64,000 nucleotides of DNA from Bacteroidetes bacterium GWF2_43_63 (GTDB lineage: Bacteria; Bacteroidota; Bacteroidia; Bacteroidales; DTU049), in the NCBI GenBank assembly GCA_001769275.1, contig MEOQ01000050.1:1-64000 (forward strand), read 5' to 3'. A program made the translations under genes and the position numbers. Positions 1 through 8,720 of the stretch are shown piece by piece. Below the pieces are notes generated by a model that saw nothing but the letters and a program-made list of their open reading frames with translations, searched no databases and was not told where the DNA came from. The stretch's first letter is position 1. Each line of letters starts with the position of its first letter.

Positions 1-193
1 ATCAACAGAATTATTAACATATTTTGTTGATAACTGTCTGAAATTAAAAATCCAAAAAATGATTTAATCGTTTTCAGTGTTTCGAACACTCATGATTTGA
101 AATCCGTGCGATGTTTTTTTATCGAATGTTGCAAAGAAAATACAATCTGTCACGGATTGCAAATCCGCGCCAGAGAAATGATTTTTCACAACT

Positions 194-526
194 TTATTTC
201 ATCTCACTCTTCAACCCAACCAGAAACTCTTTTACCCGTGTGAGTGTGGTTTGAATGGTTGCATTACGCTCGATTGATTTGCGGTCTGACTTGATTCGCT
301 CACGGGCTCCTTTGAGAGTGTAGCCCTTTACTTTCGTGAGGTAATAAATCATATCGAGCAATACAATGTCTTCGTCGGTGTAGAACCGGTTTCCCTTTTT
401 ATTGCGTCTGGGCTTCAGTTCAGGAAACTGCTTTTCCCAAAAATGCAGGGCCGACGGGCGGATTTTATACCGTTCGGTAATTTCTCCGATCGAATAAAAT
501 AATTTACTGTCGTTGGTGTCGGCCAT
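194..526 (-). CDS. MerR-family transcriptional regulator
   Basis: A 110-residue protein with an N-terminal MerR-type winged helix-turn-helix (about residues 10-80: YSIGEITERYKI, then ALHFWEKQFPELKP and RFYTDEDIVLLDMI). The short C-terminal tail leaves little room for an effector domain. Proteins of this size and layout are common in Bacteroidota and bind palindromic promoter DNA as dimers. I chose the ATG at 526: the longer frame starts with TTG at 532, and a TATTTTTG promoter box on this strand (537-530) sits right at the gene start, so the transcript would be nearly leaderless. It is divergent from the fucosidase gene, and a perfect palindrome lies between them. The effector is unknown. Confidence 0.85.
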   Translation of the reverse strand: MADTNDSKLFYSIGEITERYKIRPSALHFWEKQFPELKPRRNKKGNRFYTDEDIVLLDMIYYLTKVKGYTLKGARERIKSDRKSIERNATIQTTLTRVKEFLVGLKSEMK

Positions 527-555
527 GCACAAAAATACAAATTTAATTTACTAAA

Positions 556-586
556 TCCCTCGAAGGGTTTCAAACCCTTCGAGGGA
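556..586. promoter_or_regulatory. Perfect 31-bp palindrome in a divergent promoter region
   Basis: Arms 556-570 and 572-586 are exact reverse complements around one central C. The element lies between the MerR gene and the fucosidase gene, upstream of both promoter boxes. It could be the MerR operator. It could also be a dispersed palindromic repeat, since several such repeat families occur in this chromosome. Confidence 0.5.
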
Positions 587-600
587 TGAGATCTTATTCG

Positions 601-608
601 TATTTTTG
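601..608 (+). promoter_or_regulatory. Bacteroidota-type -7 box (TATTTTTG)
   Basis: The sequence matches the TAnnTTTG consensus and lies 27 bases before the ATG at 636. It overlaps the alternative TTG start at 606, which supports the downstream ATG for the fucosidase. No clear -33 TTTG partner is seen at the usual 19-21 bp spacing. Confidence 0.5.
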
Positions 609-635
609 CCTCGATTCCCCCAATCCCAATTTCAG

Positions 636-2114
636 ATGAGACATATTTCAATTTTTGTTTTTGCTGCTTTATTATTCCAGGCAGCAACCGGATTTTCGCA
701 AAACAACGTTGAACCAGCACCATACGGCCCGGTGCCTTCCGAACGGCAGCTTCGCTGGCACGAAACAGAATTTTACGCCATCATTCACTTCACCCCAACA
801 ACCTTTGAAAACAAGGAGTGGGGCTATGGTGATGCTGATCCATCGGTTTTCGACCCGTCTGACTTCGATGCGAATCAGATTGTGGCAGCAGCTCAGTCCG
901 GTGGCATGAAAGGGATTGTTTTTGTTTGCAAACATCATGATGGATTTTGTTTATGGCCTACCAAAACAACCGATTACAACATCTCAAAAAGTCCGTGGAA
1001 AGGCGGGAAAGGCAATATGGTGCTTGAATTCCGCAAGGCATGTGATAGTCTTGACATGAAATTCGGCGCTTATGTTTCGCCATGGGATCGCAACAGTCAA
1101 TATTACGGAAAGCCAGAATACGTAAGGATTTACAGAGAACAACTCAAAGAAATTTATACCGGCTATGGAGAATTATTCATGTCGTGGCACGATGGCGCCA
1201 ACGGCGGAGATGGCTTCTATGGCGGTGCAAAGGAAATGCGAAACATCGACCGAAAAACCTACTATGGCTGGGATTCAACTTGGGCAATAACCAGATCCAT
1301 GCAGCCAATGGCCTGCATTTTCAGCGATGCCGGCTGGGATGTACGATGGATCGGAAACGAAAACGGTATAGCCGGAGAAACCTGCTGGGCTACATATAGC
1401 CCGCATGGGAGCGATGATTCCGAAAGGCCCGTACCAGGTGATACAAAATATAAAGAAGGAATAACCGGACATCGCGATGGAAAATTCTGGATACCCGGAG
1501 AGTGTGATGTGCCGCTGCGCCCGGGCTGGTTCTATCATTCTGATCAGGACAATCAAATCAAATCAGTGGAAGAACTGAAATATATTTATTTATGTTCTGT
1601 CGGACGTGGACAGTGTCTCGATCTCGGATTATCCCCTGACACGCGCGGGCAGCTGCATCCGAATGATGTTGATACGCTTACTGCTTTTGGAAAATGGCTG
1701 ATCGAAACATTTAATGAGAATCTTGCTTTAGATGCAAAAATTTTCGCCAGCAATGTAAGGGGTAAAAACAATAAAAAATTTGGAGTTCAAAACCTTACGG
1801 ACTCAAGTCGCTATTCCTATTGGGCAACCGATGATGAAATTAAAGAAGCCGAGTTAATTTTGAGCTGGAAAAAGGCGCAGACATTTAATTTCATCACGAT
1901 CAGGGAGAATATAAAATTGGGTCACCGCATCGATTCAGTCGCGTTTGATATTCTGGAGAATGGCGCCTGGAGCGAAGTTGCTCGGATCACAAGTATTGGT
2001 GCGCTGCGCATTGTTGAATTGGATAAATATTACACGACAAAAAAATTGCGCGTTCGCATTTTAAAATCAGCTGCTGAGCCCTGTGTGAGCGAGATTGGAG
2101 TTTATACCGAATAG
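636..2114 (+). CDS. Secreted alpha-L-fucosidase (GH29)
   Basis: A 492-residue protein with a signal peptide (MRHISIFVFAALLFQAATGF). The GH29 barrel follows: WHETEFYAIIHF, the substrate-pocket segment FVCKHHDGFCLWPT, YVSPWDRNS, and MSWHDGANGGDGF, whose Asp is the likely nucleophile. The C-terminal ~130 residues (LALDAKIFASNVRG onward) look like an F5/8-type (galactose-binding) module. GH29 enzymes remove alpha-linked L-fucose from glycan ends with retention of configuration; the signal suggests periplasmic or surface action. The ATG at 636 is preferred to TTG 606 because of the promoter and signal peptide. Fucose release fits the glycoprotein-degrading genes at 18-28 kb, though the two loci are not adjacent. 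Confidence 0.9.
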   Translation: MRHISIFVFAALLFQAATGFSQNNVEPAPYGPVPSERQLRWHETEFYAIIHFTPTTFENKEWGYGDADPSVFDPSDFDANQIVAAAQSGGMKGIVFVCKHHDGFCLWPTKTTDYNISKSPWKGGKGNMVLEFRKACDSLDMKFGAYVSPWDRNSQYYGKPEYVRIYREQLKEIYTGYGELFMSWHDGANGGDGFYGGAKEMRNIDRKTYYGWDSTWAITRSMQPMACIFSDAGWDVRWIGNENGIAGETCWATYSPHGSDDSERPVPGDTKYKEGITGHRDGKFWIPGECDVPLRPGWFYHSDQDNQIKSVEELKYIYLCSVGRGQCLDLGLSPDTRGQLHPNDVDTLTAFGKWLIETFNENLALDAKIFASNVRGKNNKKFGVQNLTDSSRYSYWATDDEIKEAELILSWKKAQTFNFITIRENIKLGHRIDSVAFDILENGAWSEVARITSIGALRIVELDKYYTTKKLRVRILKSAAEPCVSEIGVYTE

Positions 2115-2455
2115 GTCAATACCAAGGTCAAGGTCACGCGTCGGGAGACGCGCGCCCAGGTAAAGGTCAAGAACAAGGTCACGCGTCAACGTAAAACGTT
2201 GTATGCGGTAGACGCGCTCCCAGGTTAAGGTCAAGGTCAAGAAAAGGTCAAGGTCACGAGTCAGCGTCACGCGTCAGGAGACGCGCGCCCAGAGACGCGC
2301 GCCCAGGTTGAGGTTATTTCACCCTGCTGTCATCCTAAGTGTCAGCCAGCTTGCGGATGTATCGAAGGAGACAGCGGGATAAACTCCGCTAAAACGTCGA
2401 TTGCGAAAATCAAAAATCTAATCCGCTGCAGCGGACTAAAATCTTATATCTAAAA
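2115..2455. repeat. Intergenic cluster of GGTCACGCGTC...GACGCGCGCCCAG hairpin repeats
   Basis: No gene is seen. Three copies of a short palindromic element occur near 2132-2160, 2177-2216 and 2268-2295: an arm GGTCACGCGTC, a variable loop, and an arm GACGCGCGCCCAG. They are separated by short AGGTCAAGGTCAA runs. Further copies lie near 31226, 32597 and 40845. From 2327 to 2372 there is also one half of another family (CCCTGCTGTC ... GACAGCGGG). These look like REP-type intergenic repeats. Confidence 0.7.
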
Positions 2456-3787
2456 TCAATTCCGAATATCTTCGCAATTGTCGAATTCTTTCATTGAACT
2501 TAGCTTTTTCTGATCTTTGAAGCCGTTTCTTTTGGCATTGTTCAGATAAATGCGGGCTTTCATGCATTGCCCCGAAGCAGCGTAGTATGCAGACATAAGA
2601 ATAAGCATATCGGGATTTGCAGGTTCCGTGTATTCATACATCCGCAGGATGCTGAAATAAAAAGGAATATTCATTTTTTTTGCCTGATTCGAAAATGAAT
2701 AGGCTGCAATACCGCACCAGGCCTTAACTCTATACAATACATCGGATTGCAGCGAAAGAGAATCAGTTGTAATTTCGTTGTTCAATGAATCAATCAATGC
2801 AAAATATTTCAATGTGTCAGCATCCTGAAACATTGCTCCGATGCGGTTTTGCATCAGTACTTCCATTTTTGAATTGGCATTCATTTCTGCAACAAATTCC
2901 TCTGGAAAATTCTTTTGCAGACTGTCGGCGAAATTTTGCAGTTTCAGATTACTCATTTCACCGAGCGCAAAAAGGGCACTGGAAGCAGATTGCAAAGCAA
3001 GGTCAGGACGCTGAAGATTCAGAAATATTTTCGATCTTTTGAGAAAATCGTTTTCATTAGCTGAAGTCACTTTGCCATTTGACAGTCGTTCGATCAACAC
3101 AAAGAAATCTTCGAAAGTCTCGGCGGGAGGCCAGTCGTGGCGGCCTGCGAAAACGCTCAGAGATCGCGGTCTTTTAACTGTTTGATTGTTGAATAGACTG
3201 GCAACTTCGAAATAATTAAAATCTCTTGATCCCACAAACATCATTGCCGGTTTCGAAGATCGCGACCATGCCTGAACATCAGCCGGGCCGGCACCACACA
3301 TAGCGACGGCATTCACTTCGGGCATTTTGTTTTCAATCAGTGTTGCAACCCGCGCTCCGCCTGAAAATCCGGCGATAAATATTTTTGTGCTATCCACCGG
3401 AGCTGTTGCATATAGTTCGCTAAGCCAGGGTTTGAAGCTGCGATAAATATTTTCAAAGGCGATATTGTTTGAAGATGGATTGAAACCGGCAAGTATTACA
3501 TGGTATTTCTCAGCAAGATCGGTGTATTTCTTCAAAGCCGGAGCTGTGTTTCCATGCGGATCTAGCAATATTAGCACCGGAACTTTTCTGACCCCGGTAC
3601 CCGACGGGACATATAAATTATAACGTACACTTGTATCGGATTTGCATTGGATATTCTGATAAACGGCACCCTGCTGCTTTATATCACAGAACCGGCATTC
3701 TTCCTGGCTGTTACAGGAAGTAAGCTGAAATAATAAAATTGCAAAAAGCAAATGAAAGAATTGTTTTTTAGAAGAAACTCTTTTCAT
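2456..3787 (-). CDS. Alpha/beta-hydrolase (esterase-like) lipoprotein with C-terminal repeats
   Basis: A 443-residue protein. The N-terminal lipoprotein signal ends in LTSC. An alpha/beta-hydrolase domain covers about residues 60-250: VPVLILLDPHGN (oxyanion region), FIAGFSGGAR (GxSxG nucleophile Ser), VGSRDFNYF (probable acid) and FAGRHDWPP (catalytic His). The domain resembles poly-hydroxybutyrate-depolymerase/esterase hydrolases. The remaining ~190 residues are helical and TPR-like, ending in an NNAKRNGFKD repeat. The ATG at 3787 is chosen because a TACATTTG promoter box (3813-3806 on this strand) lies between it and the alternative TTG at 3808. The substrate is unknown; cell-envelope location is inferred from the lipobox. 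Confidence 0.7.
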   Translation of the reverse strand: MKRVSSKKQFFHLLFAILLFQLTSCNSQEECRFCDIKQQGAVYQNIQCKSDTSVRYNLYVPSGTGVRKVPVLILLDPHGNTAPALKKYTDLAEKYHVILAGFNPSSNNIAFENIYRSFKPWLSELYATAPVDSTKIFIAGFSGGARVATLIENKMPEVNAVAMCGAGPADVQAWSRSSKPAMMFVGSRDFNYFEVASLFNNQTVKRPRSLSVFAGRHDWPPAETFEDFFVLIERLSNGKVTSANENDFLKRSKIFLNLQRPDLALQSASSALFALGEMSNLKLQNFADSLQKNFPEEFVAEMNANSKMEVLMQNRIGAMFQDADTLKYFALIDSLNNEITTDSLSLQSDVLYRVKAWCGIAAYSFSNQAKKMNIPFYFSILRMYEYTEPANPDMLILMSAYYAASGQCMKARIYLNNAKRNGFKDQKKLSSMKEFDNCEDIRN

Positions 3788-3805
3788 ACATTCATCATTT
3801 GAATG

Positions 3806-3813
3806 CAAATGTA
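3806..3813 (-). promoter_or_regulatory. -7 box TACATTTG for the lipoprotein gene
   Basis: Read on the minus strand the site matches TAnnTTTG and leaves a leader of about 12 nt before the ATG at 3787. Confidence 0.45.
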
Positions 3814-3817
3814 CATG

Positions 3818-3847
3818 AAAAAAGCCCGTATTGCGACGAGCTTTTTC
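3818..3847 (-). terminator. Possible pruA terminator
   Basis: AAAAAGC (819-825) and GCTTTTT (840-846) can pair around a 14-nt loop just beyond the 3' end of pruA. The stem is short, so terminator function is only likely. Confidence 0.4.
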
Positions 3848-3863
3848 TCTAGGATCGGATAAT

Positions 3864-5489
3864 TTATTTCATGTATGGATATTTGAAATTAGTAGCGGGA
3901 ATGTACGTTTCCTTGATAGTCCTCGGACTGGTCCAGCGTATCAGATTGAGATGTCCGCCTGCTTTATCATTGGTGCCAGATTTGCGCGCACCGCCAAATG
4001 GCTGCATACCTACCATGGCTCCTGAAGGTTTATCGTTGTAATAAAAATTGCCGGCGGCATATCGCAGGGTGCGGCAGGCCTCAATTATTGTTTGCCGGTC
4101 GCGGGCGAAAACCGAACCTGTCAAGGCGTAAGGAGAGGTTGCATTAACCATTTTCAAAGTCTCATCCCAGTCTTCGTCGTTGTAAACATAGATGGTCATT
4201 ACCGGTCCGAAGATTTCCTCTTCCATTGTTTTGAAATGAGGATTGCTTGTGAGTATCACTGTTGGTTGGATAAAATAGCCAATTGAATCATCGCCTTTTC
4301 CGCCACAGAGGATTTCGGCATCTTTTGCTTCAGCAGCGAATTTGATGTAATTCATGATGTTGTCGAACGCTGTTTTATCAATAACAGCATTCACAAAATT
4401 ATTGACGTCACTTACATCGCCAACTTTCATTTCGTTGACTATCGATAAAAGCTTTGTATGAATTTCCGGCCACAGCGATTTTGGAATATACGATCTGGAA
4501 GCAGCTGAACATTTCTGCCCCTGATATTCGAATGCACCGCGGGCTATGGCTACTGCAACTTCCTGCGGATCTGCACTGTTGTGCACCACAATAAAGTCTT
4601 TTCCGCCTGTTTCACCGATCAGTTTTGGATAGGACACATAGCGATCGAGATTGGCTGCCGTAGTTTTCCACAAATGATTGAAGGTATTCGTTCCTCCTGT
4701 AAAATGAATGCCGGCCAGGTCTTTATCTTCCATTACAATGTTCCCAACAACGCTGCCAGGGCCGGGAATGAAATTGATAACGCCATCGGGCAGGCCTGCT
4801 TCTTTGTAAATCTTCATGAGCAAATAGTTGCTGAGCAGCGCTGTGGTAGCAGGTTTCCATACAATTGTGTTGCCCATGAGTGCAGGCGACATGCAAAGAT
4901 TGAGTCCTATTGCAGTGAAATTGAATGGACTCACAGCAAAGACAAATCCTTCCAGTGGACGAAACTCAAGCCGGTTAAGAGCTGCGGTATCTGAGGTGGG
5001 TTGATCATCGTAAAGTTTTGAAACGAAGTAGCTATTGAAACGCAGGTAATCAATGCTTTCGCAGGCAGCATCGATTTCGGCCTGGAAGAGATTCTTTCCC
5101 TGTCCAAGCATGGTTGCTGCATTTATGAGATACCGGTATTTTTTCGATAGCAGTTCCGCCATTTTCATAAAGATTGAAACACGCTCTACCCACGACATGT
5201 TGCCCCATTCTTCTTTGGCCTCCATGGCAGCTTGAATGGCCATTTTAACTTCTTTTTCTCCTGCTTTGTGATAAGTTGCGAGCACTTTTTCGTGATTATT
5301 GGGGCTTACAACGGTGCCGATATTGCCGGTTCTAACTTCCTTACCTCCTATAATCAGCGGAATGTCGATTTGGTCTTCACTCATCCGCTTGAGTTCACTC
5401 ATCATTTCAATATATTCAGGCGAGCCGGGTAGATAATTGAAAACTGGCTCACTGTGCGGTTCGCGAAGTTGAAAAATTGCATTGTTCAT
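3864..5489 (-). CDS. pruA: L-glutamate gamma-semialdehyde (1-pyrroline-5-carboxylate) dehydrogenase
   Basis: A 541-residue stand-alone P5C dehydrogenase, the usual length for this branch of the aldehyde dehydrogenase superfamily. It oxidises glutamate semialdehyde to glutamate with NAD+, the second step of proline degradation. Visible motifs: VFAVSPFNFTAIGLNL (Rossmann entry), IIGE-type general base in LIGETGGKDFIVVH, and the catalytic Cys in YQGQKCSAASRSYIP. The C-terminal PFGGARKSGTNDKAGG is typical of the family. The start is preceded by AAAGGA, a weak Shine-Dalgarno-like site. No proline dehydrogenase gene is adjacent, so the pathway partner must lie elsewhere. Confidence 0.93.
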   Translation of the reverse strand: MNNAIFQLREPHSEPVFNYLPGSPEYIEMMSELKRMSEDQIDIPLIIGGKEVRTGNIGTVVSPNNHEKVLATYHKAGEKEVKMAIQAAMEAKEEWGNMSWVERVSIFMKMAELLSKKYRYLINAATMLGQGKNLFQAEIDAACESIDYLRFNSYFVSKLYDDQPTSDTAALNRLEFRPLEGFVFAVSPFNFTAIGLNLCMSPALMGNTIVWKPATTALLSNYLLMKIYKEAGLPDGVINFIPGPGSVVGNIVMEDKDLAGIHFTGGTNTFNHLWKTTAANLDRYVSYPKLIGETGGKDFIVVHNSADPQEVAVAIARGAFEYQGQKCSAASRSYIPKSLWPEIHTKLLSIVNEMKVGDVSDVNNFVNAVIDKTAFDNIMNYIKFAAEAKDAEILCGGKGDDSIGYFIQPTVILTSNPHFKTMEEEIFGPVMTIYVYNDEDWDETLKMVNATSPYALTGSVFARDRQTIIEACRTLRYAAGNFYYNDKPSGAMVGMQPFGGARKSGTNDKAGGHLNLIRWTSPRTIKETYIPATNFKYPYMK

Positions 5490-5625
5490 TATTTATTCCT
5501 TTCTTCTTTAGTTGCTTTTTTGTTTGTTGTTGTAAACTTACGATATGAAAAGAAATGCATATCGATGACAAAATTACATAATTATTCGATTTTGAATGGA
5601 AAAAGAAGATAATTATCAGCTAGAA

Positions 5626-6228
5626 TTACAACGTTTTGCCAAAAAACGCCCGAAAATCGTCCATATTATTCATGTTTATGAGGATGTCCGGATTATTGAC
5701 TGGAATTTCAATATCCGGAAACTTCATAAGTTCTTCTTTGAGATTTGTCTGGTTCCCATCCTGGCAAAGTAATGCCTGCCACACAGCGGCCCCCAGTGCT
5801 ATCGGATGTCCACGTTGTTTGTTGAAAGTCGGAACGACAACAGATACGCTGTTGGCTTTCTCAGCTATTGCATTCAAAACTTCGAAGCCGGCAAAAGGAT
5901 TGTCGATATTCTGAAAAAAGCAGGTTGTTCCGGAATCAAGTTTTTCCAGTCCGAGTCGAATAGAATGGAAGCGGCCGAGTTCTGGATTATCATTTACAAC
6001 AATCACGGTATTGGCAGAAAAACGAATTTTCCGGTTTTCAATTTCATGGAAGTCATTTGAATTGACTACCAGAATTATTCTCAGGCAACCAAACTCCAAA
6101 TAGCGGGCTTCAAGTTCTTCAACAAAGGTGTGATTGCCAAAAGGAAGAAACAATTTGGGCGTTCCCATGCGTTCACTGTTTCCTGCAGCCGGTATCAGAA
6201 CGGAAAATGTTTTTTGATTGCTTAACAT
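5626..6228 (-). CDS. MobA/MocA-like nucleotidyltransferase
   Basis: A 200-residue single-domain NTP transferase. The N-terminal signature LIPAAGNSERMGTPKLFLP is the nucleotide-binding loop of the MobA/IspD/MocA fold, and FFQNIDNPFAG carries a metal-binding Asp. PTFNKQRGHPIAL matches the MocA-type core segment. Members transfer CMP or GMP to molybdopterin or to sugar phosphates; the substrate here cannot be fixed because no molybdenum-cofactor genes are nearby. The ATG at 6228 is preferred because a TATTTTTG box lies at 6243-6236, inside the longer TTG-started frame, giving a very short leader. Confidence 0.75.
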   Translation of the reverse strand: MLSNQKTFSVLIPAAGNSERMGTPKLFLPFGNHTFVEELEARYLEFGCLRIILVVNSNDFHEIENRKIRFSANTVIVVNDNPELGRFHSIRLGLEKLDSGTTCFFQNIDNPFAGFEVLNAIAEKANSVSVVVPTFNKQRGHPIALGAAVWQALLCQDGNQTNLKEELMKFPDIEIPVNNPDILINMNNMDDFRAFFGKTL

Positions 6229-6235
6229 GACAGTA

Positions 6236-6243
6236 CAAAAATA
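6236..6243 (-). promoter_or_regulatory. -7 box TATTTTTG, near-leaderless start
   Basis: The box lies 7 bases before the ATG at 6228 on the minus strand, so the transcript should start within a few bases of the start codon. Similar spacing is seen for the MerR gene and the first HEPN gene. Confidence 0.45.
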
Positions 6244-6302
6244 CACTGAATTGCATATTGTATTGAAAATATTTATATGTTTGTTTTTCAAACACAAACA
6301 AA

Positions 6303-6539
6303 ATGGTAAAAATATTTGATCTGGAATCTGACCAGTTTATTGTTGACCTGACAGATGAAGAATTTGCTGCTTTGGCAGAAGCACTCGAAGAAGATTCAAT
6401 CGGCGATGTTGATTATTATCTGCACGTTACCGATGTTGAATTCATTGAGGAGCAAGGTACATCGGTATCCCTTATTGCCAAGCTGAAGGCCATGCTCGAA
6501 GGCCGCGAAGACCGGGAAATCCGGTTTCAGCGGATGTAA
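6303..6539 (+). CDS. Small acidic protein, function unknown
   Basis: A 78-residue soluble protein, strongly acidic in its first two thirds (LTDEEFAALAEALEEDSIGD) with a basic, arginine-rich tail (LEGREDREIRFQRM). No signal peptide or membrane segment is seen. It is divergent from the nucleotidyltransferase and followed by a strong hairpin terminator, which supports it being a real, independently transcribed gene. I do not recognise the family. Confidence 0.6.
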   Translation: MVKIFDLESDQFIVDLTDEEFAALAEALEEDSIGDVDYYLHVTDVEFIEEQGTSVSLIAKLKAMLEGREDREIRFQRM

Positions 6540-6540
6540 A

Positions 6541-6635
6541 AAGTTGTGCGAAGTTTACAAATTTCGCACAGCTTAAAAACTTCGCACAACTTCGTAAAAA
6601 AAAAGCTGTCCGCATTGCGGACAGCTTTTTTAGTA
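6541..6635. terminator. Bidirectional terminator preceded by an imperfect inverted repeat
   Basis: AAAAGCTGTCCGC and GCGGACAGCTTTTTT around a 3-nt loop (about 6600-6631) form a strong hairpin flanked by A- and T-runs, able to serve both converging genes. Just before it (6541-6596) AAGTTGTGCGAAG and CTTCGCACAACTT form a second, longer stem-loop. Confidence 0.8.
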
Positions 6636-6649
6636 TTTAGCAAGAAGTA

Positions 6650-8569
6650 TTAGTTCTTGATAACTTTTTTGGTAGTAGCACCATTTTCGTTAGAAACCTG
6701 AACCATGTAAATTCCGGTTGGGAGTTCGTTCATGTTGATTGTACGAACAACTGCACCGTTTACATCCATGTTCTGGTTGATAACAACGCCACCAATGGTG
6801 TTGTAAACAACAACATTGTAATTTCCAGCTGCCAGGTTGTTGAATGAAATATTCAGGTCACCTGAGGTTGGGTTAGGATACATTGAAATAGCTGCATCAA
6901 GAGGAAGATCATTAATACCTGTGTAGAGGTTTCCTGTTTCATCAAGATAAACTCCGTTGATGTATTCGTGATCAACCGGACCACCGCTGGCCATATTCAA
7001 TGTTGATGTTGACATGTTGACCTGATAGTAGGAACCTTTGTCAAAAGTGATATCAGCAAGATACATCCAATAGTTCATTGCATCGTAAGCAGTACCAGCT
7101 GTAAGGTTAATTTTTGGGCCCATAACGCCGGTAGCAACATCGTACATTTTCACCATGATGTCAGGATAAATGTTCACATCGGTAAGGATTGGGTCTGTAT
7201 CCATCCAGGCATAAACGATTTTTGAACCATCGTCAGTGCGGCTCATCTGGAAACGCTCGTCCCATGCAACATAATCAGCAGTACCTGCATCAATCAAAGT
7301 TGTAGCATCATCAGGATCAGTTGCAAAAACGGTATCAACAATCATTGAAGCCCAACCGGTAGCGGTCTGATAAGTATCAAAGATAATTCCCTGCATACCA
7401 GTGTAAACAGAATAGTATCCAAGAGAGTCAACGTTATCACTGTAAGCGCCATGAATGTAACTGGAAAAATGCAGATATCCGTCAGCATCGATAGTCGCGT
7501 CTTTAACAGTGCTGAACATTGGGCGTCCAACAGGAGAAAGATCTGTAGCTAAAGTCTGAATAGCCGGACAGGTTGTCCAGTTGAAAGCAGCTTGTTCGGT
7601 CCATGTTAAACCACCATCAGTAGTTTTGTAAACCAGCGGCTGATAGGTCAGTTGGTCAATAGCATCACCATTACGTCCGATATAGATAAGATAGCCATTC
7701 AAGCCATCATCGTCCATAGCAAAACCAGGATAAACATAGCCATCAGGATTTCCTAAACCATCTGCGAGGTAAGTAGGAGTGTGGGTTGCAAGAGTCCAGT
7801 CGAAGCTGTTGGTGCCAGCGTTGAAAGTTCCAATATTAATAGTAGTATTGATGCCGGTGTAATTAGTGCCATCATCGGTATTTGCATCGCCATAGAGGAA
7901 AACTTTGTTTCCACGAGCCTGCATGTGCATTCTTGGCATGTAGTTGTAAGGTTGAGCACCACCAACGGTGTCTGTGAACAAAGATAAATCATACGCAAAG
8001 TTTGTCCCGGCGAATGTTTCAGAAGAAAAATAACCACCAGCCCAGGTGCTGACAATTACAGGACCAGCACTCACTGCATATGCATTAGCAGGAGTAGTAT
8101 TTCCTGTTGGGTTGTAAATTACACCGCTTGGATAACGAGCAATATAAGAATCATTGTTTTCCCAGACCATAACAGTGGAATCATTAAAAGAGAATCCACC
8201 ATCAGTAGAGAAAGCTGCATGGATATAACCTGAACTGAAATCAACTCCATTAGCACGATGGGTCATCTGGATTAATCCAGTTGCTTCATTGGCTGCAAGG
8301 CCAGCTTGTTCGGGCAGCAGCACACTGAATACGTTAGCTGAGGTGCCGATGTAGGTTTTGGTAATTGCAAGAGCAGCTTTGTTGTTTAATTTCTGAACTG
8401 GACGGTTAACAGGATTTGAAACCTGTTGATTAACACTTTCGGTACGATTAAGCTTCTGAACTTTTTCATATTTATTAGAAGCCCCAACAAGTGTTCTTTC
8501 CCCGGTGCTCTGGGCCATGATGCCTGCTGAAATAAGCATAGCAGCACCTAAAAATAGAACTTTTTTCAT
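6650..8569 (-). CDS. T9SS-secreted protein with C-terminal sorting domain
   Basis: A 639-residue secreted protein. A Sec signal (MKKVLFLGAAMLISAGIMAQ) is followed by about 530 residues with repeated blade-like segments containing Asp-box-like turns (STDGGFSFND, TTDGGLTWTE), suggesting a sialidase/BNR-type propeller. The last ~75 residues are a type A type-IX sorting domain: ISMYPNPTSGDLNI, LPTGIYMVQVS, ending GATTKKVIKN. Type A domains direct outer-membrane translocation through the Por system and are then cleaved. A TTTG-N19-TATCTTTG promoter fits the ATG at 8569. The ligand or substrate is not evident. Confidence 0.85.
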   Translation of the reverse strand: MKKVLFLGAAMLISAGIMAQSTGERTLVGASNKYEKVQKLNRTESVNQQVSNPVNRPVQKLNNKAALAITKTYIGTSANVFSVLLPEQAGLAANEATGLIQMTHRANGVDFSSGYIHAAFSTDGGFSFNDSTVMVWENNDSYIARYPSGVIYNPTGNTTPANAYAVSAGPVIVSTWAGGYFSSETFAGTNFAYDLSLFTDTVGGAQPYNYMPRMHMQARGNKVFLYGDANTDDGTNYTGINTTINIGTFNAGTNSFDWTLATHTPTYLADGLGNPDGYVYPGFAMDDDGLNGYLIYIGRNGDAIDQLTYQPLVYKTTDGGLTWTEQAAFNWTTCPAIQTLATDLSPVGRPMFSTVKDATIDADGYLHFSSYIHGAYSDNVDSLGYYSVYTGMQGIIFDTYQTATGWASMIVDTVFATDPDDATTLIDAGTADYVAWDERFQMSRTDDGSKIVYAWMDTDPILTDVNIYPDIMVKMYDVATGVMGPKINLTAGTAYDAMNYWMYLADITFDKGSYYQVNMSTSTLNMASGGPVDHEYINGVYLDETGNLYTGINDLPLDAAISMYPNPTSGDLNISFNNLAAGNYNVVVYNTIGGVVINQNMDVNGAVVRTINMNELPTGIYMVQVSNENGATTKKVIKN

Positions 8570-8602
8570 GATTGATTTGGGTTTAGGTTTAACATTGAAA
8601 AG

Positions 8603-8633
8603 CAAAGATACAATCTTTTTTTATAAAGACAAA
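8603..8633 (-). promoter_or_regulatory. Consensus Bacteroidota promoter for the T9SS gene
   Basis: On the minus strand, TTTG (8633-8630) and TATCTTTG (8610-8603) are separated by 19 bp, matching the known -33/-7 arrangement. The leader to the ATG at 8569 would be about 30 nt. Confidence 0.65.
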
Positions 8634-8720
8634 AAAAACATTTTGACGTTGCACTATACGTATTTCTGTCGAATAAAAAGCAAATTTCAGTACGTATAAA
8701 AATGATTTTGCCGAAATAAA

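Noticed and set aside
606..635. TTG start giving a 502-residue fucosidase
   Set aside because: The TATTTTTG promoter box overlaps it and the ATG at 636 begins a normal signal peptide.
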